From contig CM055268.1 of NCBI GenBank assembly GCA_029237695.1, forward strand, positions 56,195,131 through 56,259,130: DNA of 64,000 nt, in the 5' to 3' direction. Of the stretch, positions 45,201 to 55,659 are shown one piece after another. Position numbers and translations under genes: made by a program. The DNA is from Conchocele bisecta. Its lineage: Eukaryota > Mollusca > Bivalvia > Lucinida > Thyasiridae. The notes beneath the pieces were generated by a model. That model searched no databases. It was not told the origin of the DNA and was given only the letters and a program-made list of their open reading frames with translations. Each line of letters starts with the position of its first letter. Within the stretch, counting starts at the first letter, position 1.

Positions 45201-45677
45201 TCATATAATATGACTGTACAAGAGCACCAAGATCTACAATGGTTGCAACCATTGCAGTTCTCAGTTAGCAGGCCGTACATACAGGAGTGTCTGTACTTCT
45301 ACTCCGAGTTTACACAAGTAGCATTTTGGTGTGACCCACGATTGCCATTTACAGGTCTTTGTGGTTACTGTGCGTTTCCTTATTTTGTTCTTCACTGCAG
45401 ATGTGCAGCTTTAACCATTTTTGTACCGCCGAGTGCGCGCAGAATTTCAGGAAAACCTGTGTGCATTTTTGTTTCAGTGGGCATACACACAATTTTTAGA
45501 GGAAGTGCTATATCATGAAAAAAAACAGCATTTTCATTGGATAAGAAAATCAGAAAACGGAAAATGGTTTGATATCAACAGGAAAACAAGCTTTCAAACA
45601 TTTGTGAAATGGGAAAACAGCGACTGATTGGCTAATACGAATACAGGAAAGGAGCGTTTGGACCAAGCTCACTTCCT

Positions 45678-45886
45678 GGGGCCCGTTTCACTAAACTTCT
45701 TACGAATAAAATGTTCGTAAGTGCAAAATTATGATAGTCTGTAAATTTCACATTAACAATGTAAACAATTATTGGATTTACATTTATTGAGCATAGGCTG
45801 CATCAATTGAAATTTACAGACGACCCTAAATTTACACTTACGAACATTTTAGTCATACCAAGTTTAGTGAAACGCACCCCTGGTTT
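45678..45886. mobile_element. Hairpin MITE family D
   Basis: GGGCCCGTTTCACTAAACTTC to TTTAGTGAAACGCACCCC. Ends ~40 bp from the exon 6 donor. Confidence 0.8.
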
Positions 45887-45926
45887 CCAAGTGGAACACA
45901 ACAAACACAACTATAATTAATCTTAC

Positions 45927-46096
45927 ATTGTTTCTTCGCTCAACTGTTCCTTGGTCATAGGCATGGGATGGTTGTATGCAGTGATGCCGTAATCCGCAGG
46001 ATCTACGCCCGCGGGCAGGTTGCTCCGCAGGATCAGGTTGTTCATCACGTTGATGTAGGCCACGCTCGCCGCCCAGCCTTTGTTGTTGTACCAAAC
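45927..46096 (-). CDS. ABCA exon 6 of window: end of ECD2
   Basis: Clean 170-bp exon (TATACAG acceptor, AAT|GTAAGA donor). It encodes VWYNNKGWAASVAYINVMNN, then LRSNLP and DYGITAYNHPMPMTKEQLSE. ABCA1 has VWFNNKGWHA...LNVINNAILRANL and HYGITAFNHPL.LTK.QLSE, so the match is close and collinear. It ends two bases into an Ile codon completed by the next exon. Confidence 0.95.
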
Positions 46097-46563
46097 CTGT
46101 ATAAATAGCACACAGGTTTTTTTTATTTTAATATTTATCTTCGTTACATGTACATGTACATGAACAAATATAAAACAAACATAAAATAGAGGGTTTTTAC
46201 ACGAGTGCTGCTTAGCTATGATATTTATTAAACAAGAGTTATGATTTAATATGATATAGTTATTAAACAAGTTTACTGATTTCATACGGAACGAGGCTGT
46301 ACTGCGTTTATTAAATCAGTCAACAAGTTTAATAAATAAATCTTTTTAATATATTTATTAAACGAGTTTCTTCTTAAATCGATCAACAAAATGTATTAAA
46401 CAGAGGAGGTGACAGGAGTCCTTTGGACTCCACACACTTTAACAGGGATTCCGCTGGGGAAAATAATTTTTTTTTTATTTATGTTTTACATACCACAACA
46501 AACCCAATAGCCCATGACTTTATTGTGTAAATGCATACATGCGAGTTACCTGATAAACACAAT

Positions 46564-46809
46564 GGGCCTATTTCACTAAACTTCGTAAGACTAAAATGTT
46601 CATAAGTGCAAAATTATGTCTGTAAATTTCACATTAACAGTGTTTTCTTATAAACAATTATTGGATTTACATTTATTGAGCATAGGCTGCATATGCAGCA
46701 TATGCTCAATACATGGAAATACATCAATTGAAATTTCAAGACTAACCTAAATTTGCACTTACAAACATTTTAGTCATACAAAGGCTAGGGAACCCCCCCC
46801 CCCCCCCCT
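46564..46809. mobile_element. Hairpin MITE family D with C homopolymer at its end
   Basis: GGGCCTATTTCACTAAACTTC; right end runs into a 15-base C tract (46793-46809) close to the exon 5 donor. Confidence 0.75.
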
Positions 46810-46821
46810 CTGGAGTCATAC

Positions 46822-47011
46822 CTTTGCGACATCTTTAACACTCAGCCGGGGCAGTGTGTACGCCAGGTCCCCCCAGAATGTGTTGTTGCCCAAGGAGACT
46901 CGGGTCCCGTTGTTGGCGGCGCTCAGAATTCTCTCTAGGGCGTCAGCAACTTCTGAGGCATTCGTGGCTATGGCTGCCGAGTCAATCTCATCAAACGATA
47001 CACCGCCGTAT
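46822..47011 (-). CDS. ABCA exon 5 of window: extracellular domain 2
   Basis: The 190-bp exon (TCCCAG acceptor, AAG|GTATGA donor) starts by completing Arg of RYGGVSF, matching RYGGIS of ABCA1. It continues through a divergent loop to LSVKDVAK and ends in phase 0. No frame defects. A hairpin MITE and a C-homopolymer end about 15 bp from the donor. Confidence 0.92.
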
Positions 47012-47229
47012 CTGGGACATAGATTGATTCATAGATTTGGGTTTATGTTTGTTATACAGCAATGGAAAATACACACAGGAATTTACTTTATAATTCGCCC
47101 AATTTTCTAAGCCAATTTTCGGTGGCCAGTATCGCGCTGCAATTATTCAACATGTTTAACCGCAAGAAGTTACTACCTGTACCACAGGAAATGGAAAGTC
47201 AATACTCAGATTGGAGACTGCATTATAAA

Positions 47230-47352
47230 CCTGGCTAAATATAAGTATGTTATTGTTCACATATTTGATTTTTAAGGAACTAAATGCTGCGGTAGCTAAC
47301 GCTCCCTTGCATTTAATTCCTTAAAAATCCAATACGTGAACAATAACTTATA
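47230..47352. repeat. Hairpin
   Basis: GTTATTGTTCACATATTTG and its imperfect complement at 47330, with AAGGAACTAAATGC inside. Confidence 0.65.
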
Positions 47353-47430
47353 CATATAGGGACTTATACATATTGTCAGCACTAAAATGACAATAAAATG
47401 ACAATAACAACTTTCAGAACTGAAATACTA

Positions 47431-47796
47431 TAGGAATGAATAGCCTTTTTGTTGAATTTATCGGGGTATAAACTTGGAAAAGTCGCAGGAATACTGGACG
47501 AAGGCCGGAAGTCCTCGTCCAGTATTCCCGCGACTTTTCCAAGTTTATATCCCCGATAAATTCCACAAAAAGGACATTCATTCCTTATAATTCCAGCATT
47601 TGAAATAAATTCATCAAGAAAATGTGTTTATTTTGACAGACGGCCGCCATTTGTTTACATTGACAGCACTGACAGCGCACCTGTAGAAAGTAATTTGGCG
47701 TGGGAGTTTACTGGGATATATATTTTGGACAGAGACTTGCTACGGGCCAATCAAATGTTAGGGAATTGTGTAAATATTTTTGTGCTGGAATTATAG
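47431..47796. mobile_element. Foldback MITE family E
   Basis: Hairpin arms with TATAAACTTGGAAAAGTCGC plus the single arm; an insertion with GACGGCCGCCATTTGTTTAC, shared with the 49573 copy. Confidence 0.8.
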
Positions 47797-47809
47797 TGTC
47801 ATGGTTTGT

Positions 47810-48050
47810 GGCTTTTGGCTGGAGAAATAAGGCTTATAGGTTTTGTGACCTGTGTAGCTCCTGATCATATAACACACTCTGGTAGGCTGATAACAGTCTT
47901 TAATGCTCATTAGAAACATGATGGGTGCTTCATCGATAGAACGGCGAATTGTGCAGGTCCTGATCAGACTGTGCAGATGCACAGCCTGATCTGGATCTAC
48001 ACTGGTCACAAAACCCATAATCCCCATTTCTCCAGTCAATTTAAAGGGAT
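47810..48050. repeat. Repeat family I, inverted pair
   Basis: Left copy GGAGAAATAAGGCTTATAGG, right copy reversed ending CATAATCCCCATTTCTCC. Confidence 0.65.
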
Positions 48051-48338
48051 TACACTAACTATAATGGGAGCTTCTTGCTAAATTGGGCATAGTATTATTA
48101 TTTTACAACAAAAAATAAAGAAATTTCAAAATTTGTCATTATTAACAAGCCAAATTATCTCCCCTGCTTAACGCAGTTTCTGATAACACACACTTGAATA
48201 CAACATTTTAGGAATGTGATCAAATAAAATGGTGCAATTGGTTTTTATATGTTATTCACTGTGCATGAAGCAAAAGCCACATATTTGATATCCGAGACAT
48301 CATCCGAGACACATACCCTTTAGGAGGAAAGATAACTA

Positions 48339-48680
48339 CAGTGCAACCTCTCTACAACAGCCACACATGGGAAGACGCAAAACTGGCTGTTGTAGAGGTG
48401 GCTGTTAATGCTAAATTAAATTTTGTCGTCCGTGGTTTATTTATTTTCTTCTATAATTCTCATCAAAAAACATGTTTTGGCAACATTTTAGAATCATTTC
48501 CAATAGAAAGGATTCTAAAATGCTGTCAAAACATGTTTTTATTGAGAAAGAACGCAAAGCAACAGTAGACAACAATTTTCGTGCTCAGCAGTCTAAGGGT
48601 TAAATACAGAGGAAATCATCCATTTGGGATATAAAATAGCGGCTGTTATAGAGAGGTGGCCGTTCGGGGAGGTTCGACTG
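48339..48680. mobile_element. TA-flanked TIR element with nested family B MITE
   Basis: TA-CAGTGCAACCTCTC ... GAGGTTCGACTG-TA, inverted ends of ~13 bp as in Tc1/mariner MITEs. A family B MITE (48409-48599) sits inside between TTAA sites. The giant palindrome at 1-2735 holds the same nested pair. Confidence 0.75.
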
Positions 48681-48814
48681 TAACTCAATAAAGCAAACGT
48701 TGATTTACATTGGAGGCGCTGAGTATGCACGGTCAGCATTGTAAGCAGCAATATTATGGTATTGGAGATGATTTTCATTGTCAAACGACATTCATCGAAA
48801 AAATGTAGATTATA

Positions 48815-49160
48815 TTTAAACTAGAAATGTGGTCTGTCGGCACACGAATGCCCCCGCTGGCAGCCAAAGAAAACGAGGCATATTTGATTACAAGCCATTT
48901 ACTCGAGCGGTAAGGTTTCGAACGCACCAAGTCTGTGAGATTGACCCTGGGCTTAGCGGGGGCGGGACAAATGTGGATTTGTCACAGGATGGCAGAGGAC
49001 CATTGGAGCAATGCGTGTGTGAAATGTGAAGCAGATCCGAGCAAGGAAACAGAAATTATAAGCCATTTACCAGTGCGTTAAGGTTTCGGGACGTACGTAC
49101 ATACAGACACCGGTAACGCTATGCCCCCCTCACCATTCGGTGGCGGGGGCATAAAAACAA
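48815..49160. mobile_element. Pearl-like element, single core
   Basis: AATGCCCCCGCTGGCAGCC near the start, one ~165-bp core, GTACGTACATAC microsatellite, and GGTGGCGGGGGCATAAAA at the end. Confidence 0.65.
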
Positions 49161-49292
49161 CAGCAAACGACAAAAAGTGAATGGTATTAACGTCCCAGCA
49201 ACAGCTAAGGTCATATTGAGACGGGACCTCGGTTTGAATTAAAATCATCCGACTGACGGTAAAGTTTAATTTAGCATGCCAAGGGTTAATAC

Positions 49293-49520
49293 CTTCGTCT
49301 CTGGTATGATTCCCATGATTTGATGAGCCAATCGCTGATATTCCTGTCGGTCACGTTGTATAGGATGTCGGACGTGTTGAGTCGGATCTGTGACGGTGTT
49401 GGGCCCGCGGCATTGCCGGGACATTCCTGCCAACCGGAGTCACAAGCACACTCGATAGTTTGATTGAACGGCACGTTTGGAGTCCAGGTCTGAGGCCCTA
49501 CTGGTTCACAAGGGTAGCCA
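49293..49520 (-). CDS. ABCA exon 4 of window: cysteine-bearing part of extracellular domain 2
   Basis: A clean 228-bp exon (TTTCCCAG acceptor, AAG|GTATTA donor). It encodes a loop with cysteines in CEPVG, ECACDSGWQECPG, then LNTSDILYNVTDRNISDWLI. RNISD(F/W)L is a conserved ABCA1 motif at the end of the cysteine-rich part of ECD2. NTS, NVT and NIS are potential glycosylation sites on the lumenal or extracellular side. Phase 2 at both junctions. Confidence 0.93.
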
Positions 49521-49572
49521 CTGGGAAATACAATAATAACAATAAATATTCGGACAGTATTGATTCTGGGAA

Positions 49573-49938
49573 ACACTATAGGAATGAATGGCCTTTTTGT
49601 GGAATTTCTTATCGGGGTATAAACTTTGAAAAGTCGCGGGAATACTGGACGAAGGCCGGAAGGCCTCGTCCAGTATTCCCGCGACTTTTCCAAGTTTATA
49701 TCCCGATAAATTCCACAAAAAGGCCACTCATTCCTTATAATTCCAGCATTTAAAATAAATTCATTAAGAAAATGTGTTCATTTTGACAGACGGCCGCCAT
49801 TTGTTTACATTGACAGCACTGACCTGTAGAAAGTAGTTCGGCGTGGGAGTTTACTGGGATATAAATTTTGGACAGAGACTTGCTACGGGCCAATCAAATG
49901 TTAGGGAATTGTGTAAATATTTTCGTGCTGGAATTATA
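49573..49938. mobile_element. Foldback MITE family E
   Basis: Two arms around GGCCGGAAGGCC, then the single arm ending in GTGCTGGAATTATA. Confidence 0.8.
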
Positions 49939-50041
49939 TATAAATAGTTGGTTTCCTACAACAAAGAGTGTCCCAATGTTTATACTTAGAATTGTTGCAC
50001 CGGTCTATTATGATAACAAGGTATTTGGATACAATTTCTTT

Positions 50042-50225
50042 TAGACGGCCCGCCAGGGGATGAAAAAAAACTTTTGATGGCATGGTTTGTTACAAGTGGG
50101 TACCCATGCTAGTTTATATCTATGATGTGTAAGCTTTCACATAGGGGTGGATACCACCTCAAGTTTGACCTTTGAAGGTCATTTTCAAGGTCATTTAGAG
50201 GTTAAATCGATAGAAATCGGTTATT
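50042..50225 (+). repeat. Left terminal inverted repeat of the 7.9-kb transposon
   Basis: Begins TAGACGGCCCGCCAGGGG. Contains TTTGACCTTTGAAGGTCA and TTTCAAGGTCA, direct and inverted copies of an AGGTCA half-site. Confidence 0.85.
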
Positions 50226-50873
50226 TTCATGTTTGAATTATAAAAGCTGCACACTACTACAAAAAGTTTCTCTGACGATGCGGATCAGTTATCAAATGGT
50301 CGTACTATTATTTTTAGTAACAAAGTAATAAAAAAAATGTAAATATAATTCAAAATGGCCGCCAAAACAATTAGAAATTACATTTATTTGTAAAAAACAA
50401 CGTACACTAGCCATGTAAGTGTATATGTTCTTGAACATGCGTACACCATTATTTATATAACCAAATGTGTATCATATTGGCCGTCTTTTCTTTTCATGAA
50501 ATACATATAAGTTGCAAATTGTAAATCCAAGATGGCCGCCGTTTGGAATTGTTCAAATTACTAACTATTTAATCGTAATTATGCTAGTCTTCTGGATACA
50601 ATTCTAATGTATTGTTCTTACCAATGGGACTATACACGATACATAGTGTGACATTTGTAGGTGGTTGCAAGGCCATTTCGAGATCAAATGAAGAAGACTA
50701 ATACATGTGCACGTTGTATGTATTAATCTCAACAAATAGTATTATCGGGTTGATACATTAAGCACGTTCGCCAATCATGTCCTATGACTCTACTATAGTT
50801 CGCAGATTTGTTCAAAATCGTGACTTATCATACTTGCTCGCCGAATAGTTACGTAGTTACAAGTTAGTCCCAG

Positions 50874-53027
50874 TTACATGCCGAATGGATTGCAGCACAT
50901 GTCTGCATTACATGCACACGCAGGTGTACAAATGATTCCCGACTTATTACATTTACATGATGCCATTTTGCACTTCTTGGTACAATCACAGGCGACCAAC
51001 TCGACACAAGCAGCTGGCACAGAAGGAAGGGAGGACCAGATTATCTGTATACCGTCTCTACCAGCTTTCCACCCCCCAGTGTCCAATGGTGACTCAATGT
51101 TCATCGCTGGAACGTTGGCATGTAACCAAATCTTTGTCTGGTAATTGGCTCTGCGTAGGTGTAGTTTTAGAGCATCACTGGTAGGAGGAAGCATCTCTAT
51201 CGACTTTTTACCCTTAACGAACATGGTATGTCTTGCGCTATCTATACCGTGCATATGCGATGATGCACCGTACAGATGGCACACAAATTCTTCAACCTTC
51301 TCCACTGGTCCATCGCGACCTACGCCATCGATAAGCTCGGGGTACTTACTGAAGACCTTCCAACCGCTTTTCTTGCCGTGAACAGTGAAAGACGAAGTTG
51401 TATCGCACCCCGTAAGTGCATGAAATCCAGGTAAATTATTAACAACTGTCTTTGGCAGCGAGTTAGCAATGCTGGTAACAGAGTAGTACTTGCGTTGTTT
51501 GGCTGTCCCGCCAACCATCCACACGTCAGCCTTGAGGTGACCCAGAAAATGTATCATCATAACAAGAACATCTGTATCCCTACATTCGACAAGTATTCGC
51601 TCGTAACCTTGTGAGATTGCATCCGTGGAATGAAGAATGATACGCGTGTCTGCTTCCTCGTGGTTAGCTTCCAGCTCAGATACATCTGTACGACGTGTTG
51701 ATTTGACTTCACATTCCGATTCAAATCCACCAGCAGTGATGAGTTCATTCCTCTCCGCGATGGCTGTACCATACTCCATGATACGCCTGCTCAAGAACAA
51801 TGCCAAGTCGGCTTTATTTTCATCCAGAGCGATGAACTGTGCCCATACATAGGGTAATGGTACATTGCCGTTGTCAATTAGTTTGCGAATGGGACGTTTC
51901 TTTCTGGGATTCCGTTTAGCACGCGTTAAGCTTTTAATGGATTGCGTTCCAAGATACCTATCGAACACTACATCGATTCGTGTTACGGTAACACTGAATT
52001 TTCTGATAATTACTTTAATGAAATATTCGGCGTAATCGTTGAATGTCAGACAGCCTGATGGCTTTCCCATTGCTTGTATCATAGCATGTCCATCGAGTAT
52101 AATGCAAGATTTTACATTTTCCTGTGCATCTGGCAATGATGTTGGCACCTGTGCGTTAATGTCTGTAACAAGTAGACCAAGTAGATCAGATTTTGCTGCC
52201 GAATTCATTTCGCCATCTAGCTTAGCCAATGATAGAGGCACAGGAGAAAGCTCGTGCTTCAAAATTTCATCCATTTTCACATTCCGTCCAGCCTGTGCAA
52301 CAGTTAGTAGCTTTTGAATCAGTTTTCGATCAGCCTTAACTACTTTCTTTTCCTGCTTTTGATTCACAGTTGAGCAGTGGTACAATGAAGCAAATGTTTT
52401 AGAACAGTTCCGTTTCATTGTGTTATGGAATGGGATAGTTGTGTCAATTAATCGCTCTGTAACATTAACCTTCACCATGTGCATGCCCCTTGACTCAGCT
52501 GACAGTAAATCCGCCTTAATCTCACTGGATGCGACATCATTTGAGGTCAATGAAACTAGAGGCGCATTGTCACCTTTTCTCTCCAGTATAGCATATGTAC
52601 TTTCTTCTGCATTTGAATGATCAGGCTGTGGTTCGTCCAACCCAGTTGAGATCTTGAACACATTGAACCTGTGAAATAAATCGGTTAAACGGTTCACAGC
52701 ATCAGTCATGTCTTTGTGGTGACGAAATGTCATTCTTGCGTGTGGACAGAGCTTGCTTCTCGTTTTCGCCATCATAAAACCCATACAGGGACTTCGTAGC
52801 ATGAGACACGTTTGATCTCTAGCCATGTTGCACAAAATCGGTCTCTTTGCCGTGTCGTTCCGAGTGATTCCTATGATTCCATTTGAAATCTTGCACATCC
52901 GATTCATCCATTCAGTAGCCTGGTCTACGGGAACTTGATTAAACCGCTTGTTGCTTCGTTTGAACACGAAGTTGCCTGCCATGAACTCTGCATAAACTTC
53001 TGGAGCTGTTGCAGCAAGTCCCTTCAT
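50874..53027 (-). CDS. Transposon segment 4: XPG/FEN-like nuclease region and CXC domain
   Basis: 717 residues. Acidic motifs in order: ILDGHA (Asp 312), DVVFDRY (352, 356), HEEADTR (457-460) and ECRDTDVLV (484, 486), followed by FHALTGCDTTSS (541-542) and KKSGWKVFSKYPE. Spacing and the GCD motif resemble FEN/XPG 5'-nucleases, where acidic clusters bind metals and a helix-hairpin segment follows. Residues 680-713 form a tesmin/TSO1-like CXC domain (CDCTKKCKMASCKC ... CACNADMCC), a DNA-binding zinc cluster. The fold assignment is inference. Confidence 0.75.
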   Translation of the reverse strand: MKGLAATAPEVYAEFMAGNFVFKRSNKRFNQVPVDQATEWMNRMCKISNGIIGITRNDTAKRPILCNMARDQTCLMLRSPCMGFMMAKTRSKLCPHARMTFRHHKDMTDAVNRLTDLFHRFNVFKISTGLDEPQPDHSNAEESTYAILERKGDNAPLVSLTSNDVASSEIKADLLSAESRGMHMVKVNVTERLIDTTIPFHNTMKRNCSKTFASLYHCSTVNQKQEKKVVKADRKLIQKLLTVAQAGRNVKMDEILKHELSPVPLSLAKLDGEMNSAAKSDLLGLLVTDINAQVPTSLPDAQENVKSCIILDGHAMIQAMGKPSGCLTFNDYAEYFIKVIIRKFSVTVTRIDVVFDRYLGTQSIKSLTRAKRNPRKKRPIRKLIDNGNVPLPYVWAQFIALDENKADLALFLSRRIMEYGTAIAERNELITAGGFESECEVKSTRRTDVSELEANHEEADTRIILHSTDAISQGYERILVECRDTDVLVMMIHFLGHLKADVWMVGGTAKQRKYYSVTSIANSLPKTVVNNLPGFHALTGCDTTSSFTVHGKKSGWKVFSKYPELIDGVGRDGPVEKVEEFVCHLYGASSHMHGIDSARHTMFVKGKKSIEMLPPTSDALKLHLRRANYQTKIWLHANVPAMNIESPLDTGGWKAGRDGIQIIWSSLPSVPAACVELVACDCTKKCKMASCKCNKSGIICTPACACNADMCCNPFGM

Positions 53028-53071
53028 ATCGGCCAGGTAAATAGGTCCCCACCTTGCGTAGTTCGTGTGAT

Positions 53072-53887
53072 CTATATTGTCATCCAGGGAAGCATTGCAG
53101 CAAATGCATCGATATGTAGACTCCAGTTACCATCTCGGTTGGCTCGAATGAAGTCTAATAGGATATCGACCATTTCTATATAGCTATGCCAGTATTTGAA
53201 GTTTGGATCCGCGTCCAATTCGGAGTTGAACTTCTTCACGAGCGTTTGAAGCTCTGGGTCATTCAATAATTGTACCAGTTCTGCGATAGCATGGGGTGCT
53301 CTGGTGCTAGATTCTTTTAAACTGGTCTGCATGAGAGATGCACATCGCTTCAATGACGTTGTAACTGTGTCATTATTTTCGCTTAACCATCTTTCAAAGC
53401 TGGTCCACCATATCCGATTGAGAGCTTCGTATGCCCATATGTGGCCTTGCACTGCTCGAAAGTATGCTTTGCCATTCATCATCGCATCTGTACTATTCTC
53501 CGCAAAGAGACCACTCTCAACCCAAATGTCAACGAGGCCGGCGTTTTCAAGGTGATTTCCAATTGCTTTCAGAAAGTTGAACAAAATATGTAGATCACCA
53601 AGTAACACAACAACATCCTTATACCGGTTTTGATTTGCCCATACCAGTGATTTCGCTCGACTGTACAATGGCTGATCAACTACAAGCACCGTGTGCTTTT
53701 GTCCAAGTTTCTGAGCAATGGTTGCAAAGCGATTTATCACAGTTGTCATCGTGTCATTATCATCTGCGGGAGCCTGCAGTATTGGGAGCATCCCTGTCGT
53801 CGTCATAGGTGGGTCCACTTCGCTGATGACTTCATTGAATGCTGACCAATGTGGCACCGCGTGCTCCTCGTCATCCATTCTGCTCAA
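53072..53887 (-). CDS. Transposon segment 3: transposase-like central region
   Basis: 271 residues; the true frame extends ~35 codons upstream of this open start. Contains VLVVDQPLY (Asp 71) followed by VVVLLGDLHILFNFLKAIGN. A strand with Asp, then a Leu-Gly-x-x-His helix, suits an RNase H-like core, but no DDE/D triad is proven. Ends FAAMLPWM just before the third break. Confidence 0.65.
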   Translation of the reverse strand: MSRMDDEEHAVPHWSAFNEVISEVDPPMTTTGMLPILQAPADDNDTMTTVINRFATIAQKLGQKHTVLVVDQPLYSRAKSLVWANQNRYKDVVVLLGDLHILFNFLKAIGNHLENAGLVDIWVESGLFAENSTDAMMNGKAYFRAVQGHIWAYEALNRIWWTSFERWLSENNDTVTTSLKRCASLMQTSLKESSTRAPHAIAELVQLLNDPELQTLVKKFNSELDADPNFKYWHSYIEMVDILLDFIRANRDGNWSLHIDAFAAMLPWMTI

Positions 53888-53925
53888 GAGCCATGCTTCA
53901 TTTATCAGCTTTGCTTTATTCCTTT

Positions 53926-55083
53926 CTAAACTTTCATCAAACCAAGTGTCTGGCTCAATGTGGCACTCTTCTGGAAAACTCGGGATGGCTTTGTCCCTGA
54001 AGACATTTCTGAACGGTCTAGTTCGTGAAGCTTTTCTATACGACTATGAGTCAGTGCTGATGGGCGTTGAATGTCATTGTTACAATATGTCTTTTCCGGA
54101 GGAGGTCCGCGCTGCCAGGTTACCATTTGTGTACAATGGAATGTATTTTTCCCGTCAATTGTTTCTTCCAGAACATCAATATTGTCACAAGATGACAGGA
54201 TAAGCTTGCCAGATTCATACGGCACAATATCAGTTGGAATATAAACACAGTCATTCCGTTCATACTCGTCCAGTATGTTGTTTGCGATTGTTGTGTCAAT
54301 ACGCCTCACCGTGTCAATGCTAATACAATGGCCGGCTGAATGAAACAGCTTCACTAACTGTTCGGATCGAGTGGCCTGATGCAGAGTCAGTCCAAGACCT
54401 ACATGTTTCGGTGTCAGTTTACTGCCATTAGAAACTGCAAACACGATATCCTGTGCGATACTACATATAACCCGTTTCAATTCATCTGCAGTTTCTTTTG
54501 AGTCGAGAACGCCCGTTCCTCCGAATAAGACACTAAGGAACAGGAACAAGCTATCTGGGATCACGTTGTTTATATGTGCTTGGTCGATACCTTGCCACGC
54601 GCCATTATGTCCTGGTGTCTCGGATAACTCGTTTCTCAGGTACAAGGCAGTGTGTACAATTTCTTGTTGAATGTTAGTGTCTTGATTCAAACTTTTTTCA
54701 AATGGATCAGCACCCTCTTCATTATCATCGTTTGCCATTTTAGTGAATGTTTTTGCGATTGCAAACTGTGACTTGTCACTTGGGTACATTATTAGTGATG
54801 CTTTCATATCCAGAGGTCGCGAATAACTTGCTTGTTTACCAACACATTTGATAATAGTATCATTGAACGTCTTACGTCTCGAGGCATAACTCTTTGGCGG
54901 ATCTACACCATTTCCAGAACACATACTTATATATTTTTCCCAAACGGCTCCCATATCATTATACATTACCACGTGCCAGACCGAGTTGCAAATGTTCACC
55001 GAGTTCTTCCATGATAATATCTGTGTCCTGTCTTTCGGCTGGCGGCATAGACAATCACTTTTTGTGCTTCCTTTCAAATTCAA
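53926..55083 (-). CDS. Transposon segment 2: transposase-like N-terminal region
   Basis: 385 residues; the first ~40 are probably out of frame. Sensible sequence starts near DMGAVWEKYISMC and includes PKSYASRR, LTPKHVGLGLTLHQATRS and SCDNIDVLEET with Asp 300 and Asp 303 as candidate catalytic acids. The last ~25 residues after DRSEM are again out of frame. Nuclear, catalytic role inferred from context. Confidence 0.65.
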   Translation of the reverse strand: MNLKGSTKSDCLCRQPKDRTQILSWKNSVNICNSVWHVVMYNDMGAVWEKYISMCSGNGVDPPKSYASRRKTFNDTIIKCVGKQASYSRPLDMKASLIMYPSDKSQFAIAKTFTKMANDDNEEGADPFEKSLNQDTNIQQEIVHTALYLRNELSETPGHNGAWQGIDQAHINNVIPDSLFLFLSVLFGGTGVLDSKETADELKRVICSIAQDIVFAVSNGSKLTPKHVGLGLTLHQATRSEQLVKLFHSAGHCISIDTVRRIDTTIANNILDEYERNDCVYIPTDIVPYESGKLILSSCDNIDVLEETIDGKNTFHCTQMVTWQRGPPPEKTYCNNDIQRPSALTHSRIEKLHELDRSEMSSGTKPSRVFQKSATLSQTLGLMKV

Positions 55084-55654
55084 CGAAGCACTTCAAATGA
55101 TACTTGCCTTCGGCTGCGATTAAGTCAGAAATATTGGTAAGTCTTACACTCATAACTAAATCGTGCTTTGAATAGTCCAGTATTTTATCAGAAATGCTCA
55201 TTGTTGCAATATTATGCATGTCAGATAGTTTACTACTTTGGCATAACATACAACGACTCCAGTCAATTGTGGTACTAGAACTTCTTGAGGCACGTGAATC
55301 ATCGACGCCAACTTCTGTGGCTGTCCGTATTTCAACATCACGTTTCTTTCGAAGTCTATTTAATTTAGTCTCTGCTGTGAAATTGCTGTAACAGTCTTTG
55401 TGCCATTTCATGTTGACACATGTCCATTCATTATCAGGAATTGTCTCCAAACGATCTATTACATCAACAAATTCGGTGTCATTTAACCTTCGTCTCTCCG
55501 CAATAACAGTGCGGATGCGCTCTTTGCCTTGATCTGATGCTGATCTCAATTGTTGTTCAGTTGTTGACTGACACAGCAAACACAGTGCATACACGGTACA
55601 CTGTATGGAGCCTCGTTTCCTCTTCAAGTTGGCGGCCGCTGCTACTATTGCCAT
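55055..55654 (-). CDS. Transposon segment 1: paired CxxC-HxxC modules
   Basis: 199 residues beginning MAIVAAAANLKRKRG. Two putative zinc modules: CLLC (25-28) with WHKDC (~83), and CMLC with YHLKC near the C-terminus. This pattern of C-x2-C then H-x2-C fits DNA-binding treble-clef-like fingers at the N-terminus of a transposase. Chosen start is the first Met after a stop. Function inferred. Confidence 0.7.
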   Translation of the reverse strand: MAIVAAAANLKRKRGSIQCTVYALCLLCQSTTEQQLRSASDQGKERIRTVIAERRRLNDTEFVDVIDRLETIPDNEWTCVNMKWHKDCYSNFTAETKLNRLRKKRDVEIRTATEVGVDDSRASRSSSTTIDWSRCMLCQSSKLSDMHNIATMSISDKILDYSKHDLVMSVRLTNISDLIAAEGKYHLKCFVEFERKHKK

Positions 55655-55659
55655 GTTGA

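Larger units (their letters stand above)
50874..55654 (-). pseudogene. Transposon gene: putative transposase with nuclease-like and CXC regions, frame-broken
   Basis: Four minus-strand segments cover the span almost without gaps and belong to one ancestral reading frame. Breaks: a TGA plus a frame change near 55055-54960, a frame change near 54005-53990, and a frame change near 53072-53060. Next to the last two, the sequence just outside each open frame still reads sensibly in the neighbouring frame (for example DTWFDESLE before segment 3 and NYARWGPIYLADM before segment 4). The breaks are few, so the copy is young, or the consensus contains errors. Introns are an alternative for the first break. 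Confidence 0.75.

Noticed and set aside
45210..45627. Overlapping plus-strand frames of 102 and 68 codons
   Set aside because: No recognised domain, on the opposite strand to the host gene and in an intron; could be a decayed insertion, but I cannot support a gene.
49460..49753. Plus-strand frame over ABCA exon 4
   Set aside because: Antisense shadow of the exon joined to a MITE.
50878..55391. Many plus-strand frames across the transposon gene
   Set aside because: Antisense shadows of the long minus-strand segments.
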